From NCBI GenBank assembly GCA_937896835.1, contig CALBOJ010000010.1:1-36838 (forward strand): a stretch of 36,838 bases of DNA. Reading direction: 5' to 3'. Source of the DNA: an uncultured Collinsella sp. Lineage in GTDB: Bacteria > Actinomycetota > Coriobacteriia > Coriobacteriales > Coriobacteriaceae. The number at the start of each line of letters is the position of its first letter. The first letter of the stretch is position 1. The notes beneath the pieces are model-generated. The model saw only the letters and a list, made by a program, of their open reading frames with translations. It ran no database searches and was not told where the DNA came from. This document shows, piece by piece, positions 15,266 to 23,682 of this stretch. The translations under genes were made by a program, and so were the position numbers.

Positions 15266-16930
15266 ATGAAAGAAAAATTCCAATCGTTCGGAAAGGCAAT
15301 GCTCGTTCCGATTACGCTCATTGCCATTTCCGGTCTCTTTTTGGGTATCGGTAGCGTTTTTACGACCGAACTGACCCTTGTGTCCCTTGGCGTTAATTGG
15401 GACTGGTATGCCGCTTCGCCGCTCTTTACGTTCTTCTCGGTATTTAAGGGTCTCGGCGAGGTAATCATTGGAAACCTCGGTGTTTTGTTTGCCGTCGGCT
15501 GCGCCTTCTCCTTGTCTCGCAAAGAGAAGGGCTGGGCTGCCTTTTCTGCCCTTGTCTGCTATCTCACCATGCTCAAGACGGTTGAGATTCTGCTTGGAGC
15601 AGCTGGCTTGGCTGCCGACAATACAACGGTGGAAGCTCTTCAGAAGGTTGGCCTTACGTCCATTCAGGCGAGTGAGCAGTCCGCACTCTACACTACCTCG
15701 CTCGGCTTTTTTGGCTACAGCTCTGGTGTCTTTGGCGGCATTATCGTGGGCTGCCTGGTCGCTTGGATCACCGGCCGTTTTTACAAGACCAAGCTTCCAA
15801 CGGCGCTGGCGTTTTTTGCGGGCAGTCGAACGGTCCCCATTGTATCGTTGGTTGCCGGTGGCGTCCTGGGCGGCATCATGTACTTCGTCTGGCCCGTCAT
15901 CGGTGGATGCTTTTCGGGTATTGCGACGTTCGTGAAAGGCTCCGGTCTGGTCGGTACGTTTGTCTATCGCTGGGTGCTCGAGAGCCTTGTGCCGTTTGGC
16001 TTGCATCCGCTGCTCGAGACGCCCATGTATTGGACTGAGCTTGGTGGCTCCATGGTCGTCGATGGAACGCGCGTGGTGGGCAATAGCGCTATTCAGCTTG
16101 CACAGCTCGCTTCTCCCAGCAGCGACAAGCTCTTGGTTAGGGCCTTCATGGCTGGCTATGGCATTAACGATTACGCGTTGTTCCCGGGCATCGCCCTTGC
16201 TATGTGGTCTTGTGCCAAGCCCCAGAACCGCAAGAAGGTTGCTGGCCTTTTAATCCCCACAGTGATTTCGACTGTTTTCTTTGGCGTTACGGAGCCTATT
16301 CTCTTTACGTTCCTGTTTGCCGCTCCCTGGCTCTACTTTGGCGTTTACGCTCCGCTTTCCGGACTGGGTGAAGTTCTCTCGGAGGCAATGGGCGTTTCGG
16401 TGTACCAGGGAAATATCAAGGACCTGATCCCATTTTTATTCCGCCCCGAGAAGCTTAATCTGCTTCCGTACCTTATTCTGCTCCCCGCCTTTTTCCTGGC
16501 AGCTTTCTTCCTCTTCCGGTTCTTTATTACTAAGTTCGATATCAAGACGCCCGGTCGAGATGATGGTGACGATATTGAGTTGATCAACAGCAGAGCTGAG
16601 TTCGAGGCAAAGGCCGCTGAGGCAAAGGGCGAGTCTGGTAGCACTCCCGAGAAGGCAGTCCAGGGCCGTGCGACCAAGGACAGCGCGCTTGCTGTTGGCA
16701 TTGTCGAAGCGCTTGGTGGAGCCGACAACATTGATGATCTTGACAACTGCATCTCACGTCTTCGCGTGATTGTCAAGGATGGTTCTAAGGTTGCAGACGA
16801 CGAGGTGTTCACCAAGAATCTTGAAGCTATGGGCGTTATCCGCCTGAGCGACAAGGCAATCCAGGTCATTTACGGTCCTCGTGTCGGCGAAGTCGCTTCT
16901 GAGGTGCACGAAGTTCTCGGTGACGAGTAA
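15266..16930 (+). CDS. PTS enzyme IICB, glucose/maltose family (GlvC/MalB-like)
   Basis: The 554-residue membrane permease takes up a sugar and phosphorylates it. The IIC domain (about 1-430) has about ten hydrophobic helices. It opens with FGKAMLVPITLIAISGLFLG, contains GITEP-like FGVTEPILFTF, and ends with a segment like that before the linker in GlvC (KFDIKTPGRDDGDD). The IIB domain (about 470-554) has the phosphorylated Cys495 in DDLDNCISRLRVIVKDG. There is no IIA domain, so a separate IIA such as the 10392-10955 product is needed. The ATG has GAGGAGGG 5 bases upstream. With the RpiR regulator and GH4 enzyme next door it forms a glv-like alpha-glucoside module; the exact sugar is inferred. 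Confidence 0.92.
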   Translation: MKEKFQSFGKAMLVPITLIAISGLFLGIGSVFTTELTLVSLGVNWDWYAASPLFTFFSVFKGLGEVIIGNLGVLFAVGCAFSLSRKEKGWAAFSALVCYLTMLKTVEILLGAAGLAADNTTVEALQKVGLTSIQASEQSALYTTSLGFFGYSSGVFGGIIVGCLVAWITGRFYKTKLPTALAFFAGSRTVPIVSLVAGGVLGGIMYFVWPVIGGCFSGIATFVKGSGLVGTFVYRWVLESLVPFGLHPLLETPMYWTELGGSMVVDGTRVVGNSAIQLAQLASPSSDKLLVRAFMAGYGINDYALFPGIALAMWSCAKPQNRKKVAGLLIPTVISTVFFGVTEPILFTFLFAAPWLYFGVYAPLSGLGEVLSEAMGVSVYQGNIKDLIPFLFRPEKLNLLPYLILLPAFFLAAFFLFRFFITKFDIKTPGRDDGDDIELINSRAEFEAKAAEAKGESGSTPEKAVQGRATKDSALAVGIVEALGGADNIDDLDNCISRLRVIVKDGSKVADDEVFTKNLEAMGVIRLSDKAIQVIYGPRVGEVASEVHEVLGDE

Positions 16931-16948
16931 AACGCGCAAGTGGCTTTC

Positions 16949-16965
16949 AATTGCATAGCGCAATT
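16949..16965. terminator. Stem-loop in the convergent gap after the PTS gene
   Basis: AATTGC/GCAATT arms (16949-16954, 16960-16965) around ATAGC. A second pair GGCTTGG (16970-16976) / CCAAGCC (17001-17007) spans the end of the regulator gene. The two genes converge here. No T-tract follows, so efficiency is doubtful. Confidence 0.4.
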
Positions 16966-16992
16966 CCAGGGCTTGGCTTCCTATCGCATGAT

Positions 16993-17745
16993 TTAGGGGG
17001 CCAAGCCTTCTTGTTTTAGATTGTCAAGGCAGATACTCAATAGTTCTTCGAATGCAAGAATACAACTTCCGGTAAAGCAGTTAGGCTTAACGTTCTTAAG
17101 ATCCATTGGGTGATCGTCATGTATCGTAAAGATCGCGTCTGCCGTCTTGGCGAGCTCGCTGTCTTCGTTGCCGGTAAACGCGAGGGTCGTAATGCCCGCG
17201 TCGTGGCATGCCCTTGCGGTTTCCAGGATGGCTTCTGTCTGACCCGATTTGGATATGAGCATCATGCAGCTGAGCGTATTTCGGTTGGATTCGACAAACT
17301 GATCGGTTTCTAGGAAGTCCTGTATGACGGCCAAAAAGCCAAGTCCAACGAGCTTGGTCGCCATGTACTGCGCAACGATGCGTGAGAAGCCCTCTCCGTT
17401 TACTCCGATCATTCTGTTGCGATGCAGGGCGGCGATGAATACGTCTACATCTCCGGTGTGGCATACGAAGTGGACGCTACTGTCTTTGAGTGATTGATTC
17501 ATTTCGCGGGAGACATGCTGAAGGTGCTTGAGGTCGTACATCATTTCGCGGTAGCCACGGTAGCCGAGCTTTTTCGAAAGCCTGATGACTGTCGTCATGC
17601 TGGTAAAGCATGCCATGGCGACGGGTTTTATGCCAATATCATCGAGGGTGTCGATATTGTTGAGTAGGTATTCGAGTACGCTTTGCTCGGTTTCGGATAG
17701 CTTTGCGGCTGAGTAGAGCTTGGAAATCTGCTTTTTATCAACCAT
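16993..17745 (-). CDS. RpiR-family regulator (GlvR-like)
   Basis: The 250-residue regulator has an N-terminal HTH (about 1-75; LSETEQSVLEYLLNN, AMACFTSMTTVIRLSKKLGY, GYREMMYDL). A C-terminal SIS sugar-phosphate-binding domain follows (about 100-240; IGVNGEGFSRIVAQYMATKL, MMLISKSGQTEAILETAR, GITTLAFTGNEDSELAKTAD). RpiR proteins sense phosphosugars. ATG 17745 has AAGGAA at 6 bases; a longer open frame to 18051 runs over the divergent promoter and is rejected. The gene is transcribed away from the GH4 gene and converges on the PTS gene. This pairing matches B. subtilis glvA-glvR-glvC, so it probably controls both neighbours. Confidence 0.92.
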   Translation of the reverse strand: MVDKKQISKLYSAAKLSETEQSVLEYLLNNIDTLDDIGIKPVAMACFTSMTTVIRLSKKLGYRGYREMMYDLKHLQHVSREMNQSLKDSSVHFVCHTGDVDVFIAALHRNRMIGVNGEGFSRIVAQYMATKLVGLGFLAVIQDFLETDQFVESNRNTLSCMMLISKSGQTEAILETARACHDAGITTLAFTGNEDSELAKTADAIFTIHDDHPMDLKNVKPNCFTGSCILAFEELLSICLDNLKQEGLAP

Positions 17746-17816
17746 CGGTGCTTCCTTCCCGCCGGACGTGTGTGGCCGCTTCCGTTGCGTAAATAATAAC
17801 TCCTTGGGGAATTCCT

Positions 17817-17842
17817 TTCCCGCCTTGCAGCCGGGGCGGGAA
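17817..17842. repeat. Hairpin in the divergent regulator/GH4 promoter region
   Basis: Perfect 8-base arms TTCCCGCC (17817-17824) and GGCGGGAA (17835-17842) with a 10-base loop. It lies between the two start codons and may be part of the control region. Confidence 0.45.
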
Positions 17843-17866
17843 GCGGCCCTCCATGCTGGATACAAT

Positions 17867-17881
17867 ATCCATACACAGGCG
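17867..17881 (+). promoter_or_regulatory. Operator-like palindrome over the GH4 -10 box
   Basis: TGGATA-CAA-TATCCA is a perfect palindrome with a 3-base centre. It contains TACAAT (17871-17876), a good -10 box 45 bases before the GH4 start, so a bound repressor would block that promoter. A further 8-base palindrome CAATATTG lies downstream. RpiR binding is inferred from position. Confidence 0.45.
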
Positions 17882-17920
17882 AACCATGCAATATTGAATG
17901 TGCTAATTGGGGGTTTCGAT

Positions 17921-19294
17921 ATGAAACTTACGGTCATAGGGGGCGGTGGCGTCCGCTCCATGTTTTTGGCAAAGAGCATAGCCCAGCAGGCGTCATCGCT
18001 TGGAATCGACGAGCTTGTGTTTATGGACAATGATCCCGAGAAGCTGCGCATCTACGGTGGCCTTGCCGCCCATGTCTCGGGCATGCTTTGCCCCACGCTT
18101 AATTTTTCACTGACGGGCGATGCGGTCGAGGCCGTTAAGGACGCCGATTACGTGATCACGACGATTCGCGTCGGTGGGGACCATATGCGCGTTCGCGATG
18201 AGCGCATTGCTCTTTCACATGGGGTTCTTGGCCAAGAGACGACTGGCGCAGCCGGCGTGTCTTTTGCCATGCGCTCCGTCCCTGCGCTTGCTTCGTATTG
18301 CGAGTTAATCAAGAAGTACGCAAAGCCGGGCGTCAAGGTGTTTAACTTTACTAATCCCGCTGGCGTCGTATCTCAGGCCCTACGCGATATGGGCTATGAT
18401 TTTACTTATGGCATTTGCGATGCCCCCTCGGGCATGTTGCATCAGTTTGCCGAGTATAAAGGCGTTGATCCCGCATCGGTTCAGGGCGAGTGCTATGGAC
18501 TCAACCACCTCTCGTTCTTCCGCAATGTGACGGTTGACGGCGAGGACATCATGCCCGACTTGATCCACGACGACGGGGCATATGCTCATACAGATCTTAG
18601 GTTCTTCGAGAAGGACCTCGTCCTAAATCGCGGATGCGTGCCAAATGAGTACCTATACTATTTCTACTATCGCGAGCGCGCCGTTGCCAACGTTCTCTCT
18701 TCGCCCCAGACGCGCGGCGAACTCATCGAAGAAATTAATCGAGAAATGACGAGCGAGCTTGCATCTATCGATATTGAGAACGACTTCGAAAAAGGCCTCG
18801 CGTGCTTTGAGAAGTGGTACGGAATGCGCGAAAACAACTACATGGCGGCCGAGACGGGTATTCACCGCGACAAGCCGTGGACGTTTGACGTGTACGGCAA
18901 AGATGCTGGTGGATACGCGGGTGTCGCGCTCCGTTTCATGGATATTGCTCGCTCTGGCAAGACGCAGCAGATGATCCTGTGCACCCCCAACAATGGTGCC
19001 ATCCCCGGCCTTCTCGATACAGATGTCATTGAGTCAACGTGCGATATCTCCACCGATGGCTGCGTACCGCATCGCGTCGAAGCCGATTCTGTGCCTGCGG
19101 GAAACCTCGAATTGATTCGTCGCGTCAAGTACTACGAGCGCACCGTGGCGCGTGGCATCGTTAACCGATCGAAGCGCGACATTGTCGAGAGCCTCGCGAT
19201 GCACCCGCTCGTTAATTCGTACTCCTTGGCGAAAGATATCGCCGCGCAGTACTTTGAGCTTAACCGCGACTACATCGACGGCTGGACAGACTAG
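17921..19294 (+). CDS. GH4 NAD-dependent 6-phospho-glycosidase
   Basis: The 457-residue cytoplasmic enzyme of glycoside hydrolase family 4 cleaves phosphorylated disaccharides by an NAD- and metal-dependent redox mechanism. It starts with a Rossmann motif KLTVIGGGGVRSMFLAKS and has FMDNDPEKL for NAD binding. TTIRVGGDHMRVRDERIA and QETTGAAGVSFAMRSVP follow, then FNFTNPAGVVSQAL. The metal Cys and His lie in GICDAPSGM and GLNHLSFF. GICD resembles the alpha-glucoside members (GlvA: ICDMP) more than the beta members (LCNVP), which fits the GlvC-like PTS. Specificity remains uncertain. ATG 17921 follows a GGGGG stretch at about 7 bases. It is divergent from the RpiR gene. Confidence 0.92.
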   Translation: MKLTVIGGGGVRSMFLAKSIAQQASSLGIDELVFMDNDPEKLRIYGGLAAHVSGMLCPTLNFSLTGDAVEAVKDADYVITTIRVGGDHMRVRDERIALSHGVLGQETTGAAGVSFAMRSVPALASYCELIKKYAKPGVKVFNFTNPAGVVSQALRDMGYDFTYGICDAPSGMLHQFAEYKGVDPASVQGECYGLNHLSFFRNVTVDGEDIMPDLIHDDGAYAHTDLRFFEKDLVLNRGCVPNEYLYYFYYRERAVANVLSSPQTRGELIEEINREMTSELASIDIENDFEKGLACFEKWYGMRENNYMAAETGIHRDKPWTFDVYGKDAGGYAGVALRFMDIARSGKTQQMILCTPNNGAIPGLLDTDVIESTCDISTDGCVPHRVEADSVPAGNLELIRRVKYYERTVARGIVNRSKRDIVESLAMHPLVNSYSLAKDIAAQYFELNRDYIDGWTD

Positions 19295-19323
19295 TCTGGA
19301 CGTTAAAACTAGAAATTATGGAT

Positions 19324-19359
19324 GGGCGGACCGGCGTTTATATTGGCGCCCGTTCGCCC
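19324..19359 (+). terminator. Stem-loop after the GH4 gene
   Basis: Arms 19324-19336 and 19347-19359 pair at 11 of 13 positions around TTTATATTGG. It lies 30 bases past the GH4 stop. No T-tract follows, so it may only partly separate GH4 from the next gene. Confidence 0.5.
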
Positions 19360-19384
19360 TGCCTAGTAAGAAAACGGGTATAGA

Positions 19385-20212
19385 GTGAACTTGCGAGAGA
19401 ACTTCAATGTCTTTCTGGAATCGGGCGATCGGGCGAAGGGATGCCGGAGTGGCTGTACGATGGCGTTATATATCCCCTTGTTTGTTATGAGCGCGCTTCA
19501 AATTGGTGTATCAAACGTTGCAACTGAGCTCGCCTATATCAATCCGTCCATTACGCTTATTTGCACTGTGGTCGCGGCCTTTTTAAACCTGCTTCTATCG
19601 AATGTGGCTTTTTCATTATTTGCCGTCGACCGGTCCAAAGAGACGGTGCAACCTGCTCGAACCCCTCCGGTTTATCTCTTGGCCTCGACGGTTCCCCTCC
19701 AGATTTCTGGGGCGCTGCTAATTTATTTGGTTCACTTGATTTTATCGGCAATTGTAGTCTTTGCCTCGCTTGCGAGTAGCCAGCTCGGGGTGTTGTGCTC
19801 GCTTGTGGTGGCAGTAATCGTGACGCTTCTTTCCGCGTCGTTCGTATTCGTGTTAATTGAAGATGCGGACGTGGAGCAGAGGGGACTACGAGGCATTCGG
19901 TTTGCACCACGCTACATCATGCGTTCGGTCACGGTGCTTCGTTCCTCCTGCAGGGAAATCGCGCGTCCCGCAACGCTGCTGGTGGCATGGAACCTGGTTG
20001 CAAGTTGCGCTATCCAGGTTCTTGTTGGATGGGTAGTTTCGAGTGCGGCGCTGCCGTCGGCACTTTCAGTGACGGCGCTTGTACATGAGGGACTTTATTA
20101 TGGGGCGTTTGCTTATATGCTGCTTTTGCTAGTTCATTGTGCGGTTGCGAGTTGGCTTGAAATTGACGTGCTCATGGGGGTGTCCTTGTGCGTATCCGAG
20201 CAGGCGCGATAG
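19385..20212 (+). CDS. Orphan multi-pass membrane protein
   Basis: I do not recognise this family. The 275-residue protein has about six hydrophobic helices (near residues 27-47, 55-80, 95-120, 125-155, 190-215 and 235-260). Short charged loops occur, including FAVDRSKETVQPARTPP and EDADVEQRGLRGIRFAPRY. There is no catalytic motif or signal peptide. The GTG start at 19385 has only a weak ribosome site; ATG 19460 (MALYIPLF), with GGAG 10 bases upstream, is a plausible alternative and would remove a basic N-terminal extension. It follows GH4 on the same strand after a stem-loop. A link to sugar uptake is only positional. Confidence 0.7.
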   Translation: MNLRENFNVFLESGDRAKGCRSGCTMALYIPLFVMSALQIGVSNVATELAYINPSITLICTVVAAFLNLLLSNVAFSLFAVDRSKETVQPARTPPVYLLASTVPLQISGALLIYLVHLILSAIVVFASLASSQLGVLCSLVVAVIVTLLSASFVFVLIEDADVEQRGLRGIRFAPRYIMRSVTVLRSSCREIARPATLLVAWNLVASCAIQVLVGWVVSSAALPSALSVTALVHEGLYYGAFAYMLLLLVHCAVASWLEIDVLMGVSLCVSEQAR

Positions 20213-20290
20213 CCCGAAGATGAAGCCGCGTTTTCGACACTGAGTTTCTGCGTACCTTGCTTTCTAAGCAGAATTGGCGCGCCATCTGTT

Positions 20291-20314
20291 AACGATCGTT
20301 TTCCAAGAATTCTT
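20291..20314. promoter_or_regulatory. Two perfect 10-base palindromes upstream of the SotB-like gene
   Basis: AACGATCGTT (20291-20300) and AAGAATTCTT (20305-20314) lie 4 bases apart, 31 bases before the -10 box of the exporter gene. They could be operators; no regulator is known. Confidence 0.3.
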
Positions 20315-20341
20315 TTGTTGCTCATTTTATAGACTTCTCAT

Positions 20342-20350
20342 TGCTATAAT
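20342..20350 (+). promoter_or_regulatory. Extended -10 promoter of the SotB-like gene
   Basis: TGCTATAAT is a perfect extended -10 element (TGnTATAAT), 38 bases before the ATG at 20388. No good -35 box is seen, as is common for extended -10 promoters. Confidence 0.65.
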
Positions 20351-20387
20351 CGCCCACCGCTCTAGATGATCGGAGAGGTTTTCCTAT

Positions 20388-21584
20388 ATGGCTCAAACAA
20401 AGCAAGGTGGTATCACGCTCGGGCAGTGGCTCCCGCTTATCGGGCTCACCTGCTGCGCGTTCGTGTTCAACACGTCGGAGTTTATGCCCATCGGCCTGCT
20501 AACCGACATCGCCACGTCGTTTTCGCTCACCGAGGCCCAGGCGGGCATCATGATCTCGGTTTATGCCTGGGGCGTCATGCTGCTGTCGCTGCCGCTCATG
20601 GTGTTTGCCTCGCGTTTTGAATTCAAACGGATGCTGCTCGGCGTGCTCGCCGTGTTTTCTCTGGGTCAGTTCCTGTCCGCTGTGGCACCGACATATCCCA
20701 TCCTGGTCTGTGCGCGCCTGGTGGTCGCTTGCGCACATGCCGTGTTCTGGTCGGTCGCCTCGATTATGGCCTCGCGCCTGGTCGACAGTCGCCACGGGGC
20801 GCTCGCCATTAGCATGATCGCCACGGGCTCGTCCATCGCGCAGATCTTTGGCCTGCCGATCGGCCGCGCCATCGGACTGGCCGTGGGCTGGCGCATGACA
20901 TTCGCCGCGGTCGGGGCCCTCTCGGCTGTCGCGGTTGTCTACCAGGCCGCGGTGTTCCCGGCCATGCCGGCGGGCGAGCGCTTTACCGTCAAACAGCTGC
21001 CCGAGCTGCTCAAGAACCCGTTCCTGATTGCGCTCTACGCGGTCACGGTCTTTATGGCGACCGGCTATTATGCGGGTTACAGCTATATCGAGCCGTTCCT
21101 GGCGCAGGTCGCGCACGTCGACGCAAGCGCTATTACCATGACGCTGACGGCGTTTGGCTGCTCTGGTCTGCTCGGAAGCTGGCTGTTTGGCCGCCTGTTC
21201 GATGGGCATCGCTTCCCGTTCTTGGCTATCACGCTCTCCGGCGTGCCGGTGGCTCTGCTGCTCGTGGGTCCGGTCGCATCGTCGCTCGTAGCAGTGCTTG
21301 CCGTCTGCGCGCTATGGGGCTGCTGCTCCACGGCCTTTAACGTTGCGTTCCAGGCCGAGCTCATCAAGTACACGCCGGCGGATTCGTCGGCCGTCGCCAT
21401 GTCGATCTTCTCGGGCCTGTTTAACCTCGGTATCGGCACGGGCACCGCAATCGGCGGCGCCGTGGTTTCGGGTCCCGGTATCGCTTGGATTGGCTTTGCG
21501 GGCGGGGCGATTACCGTCGTGGGCGTCATCCTTGCCATCACCGTACTGTTCCCAGCCATACGCCGCGCAAAGCCCGTCGCCTAA
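20388..21584 (+). CDS. sotB: MFS sugar efflux transporter (SotB-like)
   Basis: The 398-residue inner-membrane transporter of the major facilitator superfamily has 12 hydrophobic segments. It resembles E. coli SotB, which exports arabinose, lactose and IPTG: AFVFNTSEFMPIGLLTDIA in helix 1, GIMISVYAWGVMLLSLPLM in helix 2, ARLVVACAHAVFWSVAS, LGLPIGR-like FGLPIGRAIG, WRMTFAAVG, and GYYAGYSYIEPFL. GGAGAGG lies 9 bases before the ATG. It has its own promoter and is followed by a long imperfect hairpin. The neighbouring sugar genes suggest it relieves sugar or sugar-phosphate stress, but export substrates cannot be read from sequence. Confidence 0.87.
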   Translation: MAQTKQGGITLGQWLPLIGLTCCAFVFNTSEFMPIGLLTDIATSFSLTEAQAGIMISVYAWGVMLLSLPLMVFASRFEFKRMLLGVLAVFSLGQFLSAVAPTYPILVCARLVVACAHAVFWSVASIMASRLVDSRHGALAISMIATGSSIAQIFGLPIGRAIGLAVGWRMTFAAVGALSAVAVVYQAAVFPAMPAGERFTVKQLPELLKNPFLIALYAVTVFMATGYYAGYSYIEPFLAQVAHVDASAITMTLTAFGCSGLLGSWLFGRLFDGHRFPFLAITLSGVPVALLLVGPVASSLVAVLAVCALWGCCSTAFNVAFQAELIKYTPADSSAVAMSIFSGLFNLGIGTGTAIGGAVVSGPGIAWIGFAGGAITVVGVILAITVLFPAIRRAKPVA

Positions 21585-21602
21585 TCACGTCCCCTCATCA
21601 GC

Positions 21603-21663
21603 TGCGGTGGAATAGCTCCTGTTTAAGGCCTCTGAAGGCCCAAGCAGGAATTATTTCACCGCA
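21603..21663. repeat. Long imperfect hairpin between sotB and the GH13 gene
   Basis: Arms 21603-21621 and 21645-21663 pair over 19 bases with three mismatches (two of them wobble). A second hairpin GGCCT-CTGA-AGGCC (21627-21640) fills its loop. ACTTATTTTGG follows, so it may end the sotB transcript. The nested design resembles other palindromes in this window. Confidence 0.6.
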
Positions 21664-21696
21664 ACTTATTTTGGGGGAGAGGATACAAGCCGGGCA

Positions 21697-21714
21697 TACA
21701 ATGGATATCGTTGT
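21697..21714 (+). promoter_or_regulatory. Possible -10 box and operator before the GH13 gene
   Basis: TACAAT (21697-21702) overlaps an inverted repeat ACAATG-GATAT-CGTTGT (21698-21714). It is 24-41 bases before the GH13 start. The -35 region is weak. Support is limited. Confidence 0.3.
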
Positions 21715-21737
21715 GTTGAGCTTACCGGGAGGTTGCT

Positions 21738-23114
21738 ATGTGGGCATACGAGACGACGTTCTATCAGATCTATCCGCTGGGCTTTTGCGGAGCTCCGCGC
21801 GAAAACGCCGCTCCCGTTGCCGAGGATGAACTCGCCCAGGCTGTCAACGCTGCGCCCAACCCCGATGCACCCATCATGAAGATCGCCCAATGGGCTGACT
21901 ACCTGCAAGAACTCGGCGTTGGCGCTGTGCTCATCAACCCGCCGCTCGAATCCGACAGCCACGGCTACGATACGCGCAGCCTGCGCCATGTCGACCGCCG
22001 CCTGGGCGGGGATGCCGATTTTGCCGCCGTATGCGAGACGCTGCACGCCCATGGCATCCGTGTGGTGCTCGATGCGGTCTTCAACCACGTCGGCCGCGGC
22101 TTCTGGGCCTTCCGTGATGTGCAGGAGCGTAAGTGGGACTCGCCGTACAAGGACTGGTTCCACATTAGCTTTGACGGCGACTCCTGCTATGGCGACGGCT
22201 TTTGGTACGAGGGTTGGGAAGGCCATTTTGAGCTCGTGAAGCTCAACCTGCAAAATCCCGCTGTGGTCGATTACCTGCTCGAGTCCGTGCGCCGTTGGGC
22301 TGACGTGTTTGGCGTCGACGGCCTGCGCCTGGACGTTGCCTATATGCTCGACCGCGACTTCATGCGTCGTCTGCATACCTTTACCCGCGAGCTCAAGCCC
22401 GATTTTGTGCTGATCGGCGAGACGCTCCACGGCGACTACAACCAGATCGTCAACGACGAGATGCTTGACTCCTGCACCAACTACGAGTGCTACAAGGGCC
22501 TGTACTCCAGCTTTAACTCGGTCAACATGTTCGAGATTGCCCATTCGCTGCATCGCCAGTTTGGCGGCGATCCGTGGTGCATCTACCGCGGCAAACACCT
22601 GCTGTCGTTTGTCGACAACCACGACGTGCCGCGCCTGGCGAGCATCCTCACCGACAAGTCGTGCCTGCGTCCCGCCTATGGCATGCTCTTTGGCATGCCG
22701 GGCATTCCGTGCGTCTACTATGGCAGCGAGTGGGGGATTGCCGGCGAAAAGGGCGGCCCCGATGGTGACTGGGCGCTGCGACCTGCGCTCGATGAGCCTG
22801 CGCCCAACGAGCTGACGGCGTTCATCACGCAGCTTGCGCACCTTCGCTCGGCCGATGACGCGGCGGCCTGTGCTCTCAACTACGGTGCCTATCGCAACGT
22901 GGTGATCCAGAACAAGCAGCTGCTGTTCGAGCGCGCCTGTGACGGCGCGACGGTGCTCGTGGCGGTGAACGCCGTGGGCGAGCCTTACACCTTTGGCGCC
23001 GGCGAGCTCAACGGGTCCTTTGTCGACCTGCTTGCCGATGGCGTGCCCACGGTCGAGCTGGCTGGCTCCCTTGAGCTTGCGCCCTACGAGGTGCGCTATC
23101 TGTTGAGGGCCTAG
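21738..23114 (+). CDS. GH13 alpha-amylase-family glycosidase
   Basis: The 458-residue cytoplasmic hydrolase has a (beta/alpha)8 fold of the alpha-amylase family. The conserved regions are DAVFNHVG (region I), GLRLDVAYM with nucleophile D199 (II), IGETLHGD with acid/base E228 (III) and FVDNHDVPR with D296 (IV). It opens TTFYQIYPLGFCGAP and has no signal peptide or N-terminal CBM34 module. It is therefore shorter than typical neopullulanases, and maltodextrin glucosidase or cyclomaltodextrinase-like action on imported oligosaccharides is likely. GGGAGG lies 5 bases before the ATG. The next gene follows after 3 bases, so they are probably co-transcribed. Confidence 0.92.
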   Translation: MWAYETTFYQIYPLGFCGAPRENAAPVAEDELAQAVNAAPNPDAPIMKIAQWADYLQELGVGAVLINPPLESDSHGYDTRSLRHVDRRLGGDADFAAVCETLHAHGIRVVLDAVFNHVGRGFWAFRDVQERKWDSPYKDWFHISFDGDSCYGDGFWYEGWEGHFELVKLNLQNPAVVDYLLESVRRWADVFGVDGLRLDVAYMLDRDFMRRLHTFTRELKPDFVLIGETLHGDYNQIVNDEMLDSCTNYECYKGLYSSFNSVNMFEIAHSLHRQFGGDPWCIYRGKHLLSFVDNHDVPRLASILTDKSCLRPAYGMLFGMPGIPCVYYGSEWGIAGEKGGPDGDWALRPALDEPAPNELTAFITQLAHLRSADDAAACALNYGAYRNVVIQNKQLLFERACDGATVLVAVNAVGEPYTFGAGELNGSFVDLLADGVPTVELAGSLELAPYEVRYLLRA

Positions 23115-23117
23115 GCC

Positions 23118-23681
23118 ATGGCTGCGTCCGACGAGGGCTATCAACATATTGAGCATGGGTTTGAACCCGTGTTTGACGAGCGCTCGCGCGTTTTGGTGCT
23201 GGGGTCGTTTCCCTCGGTGCTCTCGCGTGCCAATGCCTTCTACTATGGCAATCCGCAGAACCGCTTTTGGCGGGTCACGGCGGCGTGTCTCGGTGTGCCT
23301 GTGCCGCCCAACGAGGGTGATCCTTTGGCAAACGGTGAGCCCGCGACGCTCGATGTCTCCATTGCCGCCAAGCGATCCATGCTGCTTAACGGCGGCGTAG
23401 CCCTGTGGGATGTGATCGAGAGTTGTGACATTAAGGGCTCGAGTGACGCGAGCATTCGCAACGTTGTACCGGCACATATCGGGCGCATTACCGATGCAGC
23501 TCCCATTGAGCAGGTGATATGCAACGGTGGTACAGCTGGCCGGCTCTACAAGCGCTATCTACAAGAACACACCGGGCTGCCCGCCATCGTCCTGCCCTCG
23601 ACAAGTCCTGCCAATGCGGCTTGGCGTCTTGAGCGCCTTGTTGAGCGTTGGCACGAAGCCATTGACTGGGGCGCCCTGTAA
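23118..23681 (+). CDS. DNA-deoxyinosine glycosylase (uracil-DNA glycosylase superfamily)
   Basis: The 187-residue protein fits the hypoxanthine/deoxyinosine DNA glycosylase group of the UDG superfamily, which removes deaminated adenine from DNA. Motif 1 is LVLGSFPSVLS (residues 27-36), followed by the typical AFYYGNPQNRFWRV (40-53). LWDVIESCDIKGSSD matches the family's middle segment. The C-terminal motif is LPSTSPANA, with the Ser-Pro-Ala-Asn seen in this group. The ATG lies 3 bases after the GH13 stop, with GAGGGCC upstream. Pairing with a sugar hydrolase is probably only operon economy. It converges on the next gene with one base between the stops and no terminator. Confidence 0.87.
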   Translation: MAASDEGYQHIEHGFEPVFDERSRVLVLGSFPSVLSRANAFYYGNPQNRFWRVTAACLGVPVPPNEGDPLANGEPATLDVSIAAKRSMLLNGGVALWDVIESCDIKGSSDASIRNVVPAHIGRITDAAPIEQVICNGGTAGRLYKRYLQEHTGLPAIVLPSTSPANAAWRLERLVERWHEAIDWGAL

Positions 23682-23682
23682 T

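Noticed and set aside
21666..23477. Long open frame antisense to the GH13 gene
   Set aside because: A codon-bias shadow of a gene with a complete catalytic set; no ribosome site or motif.
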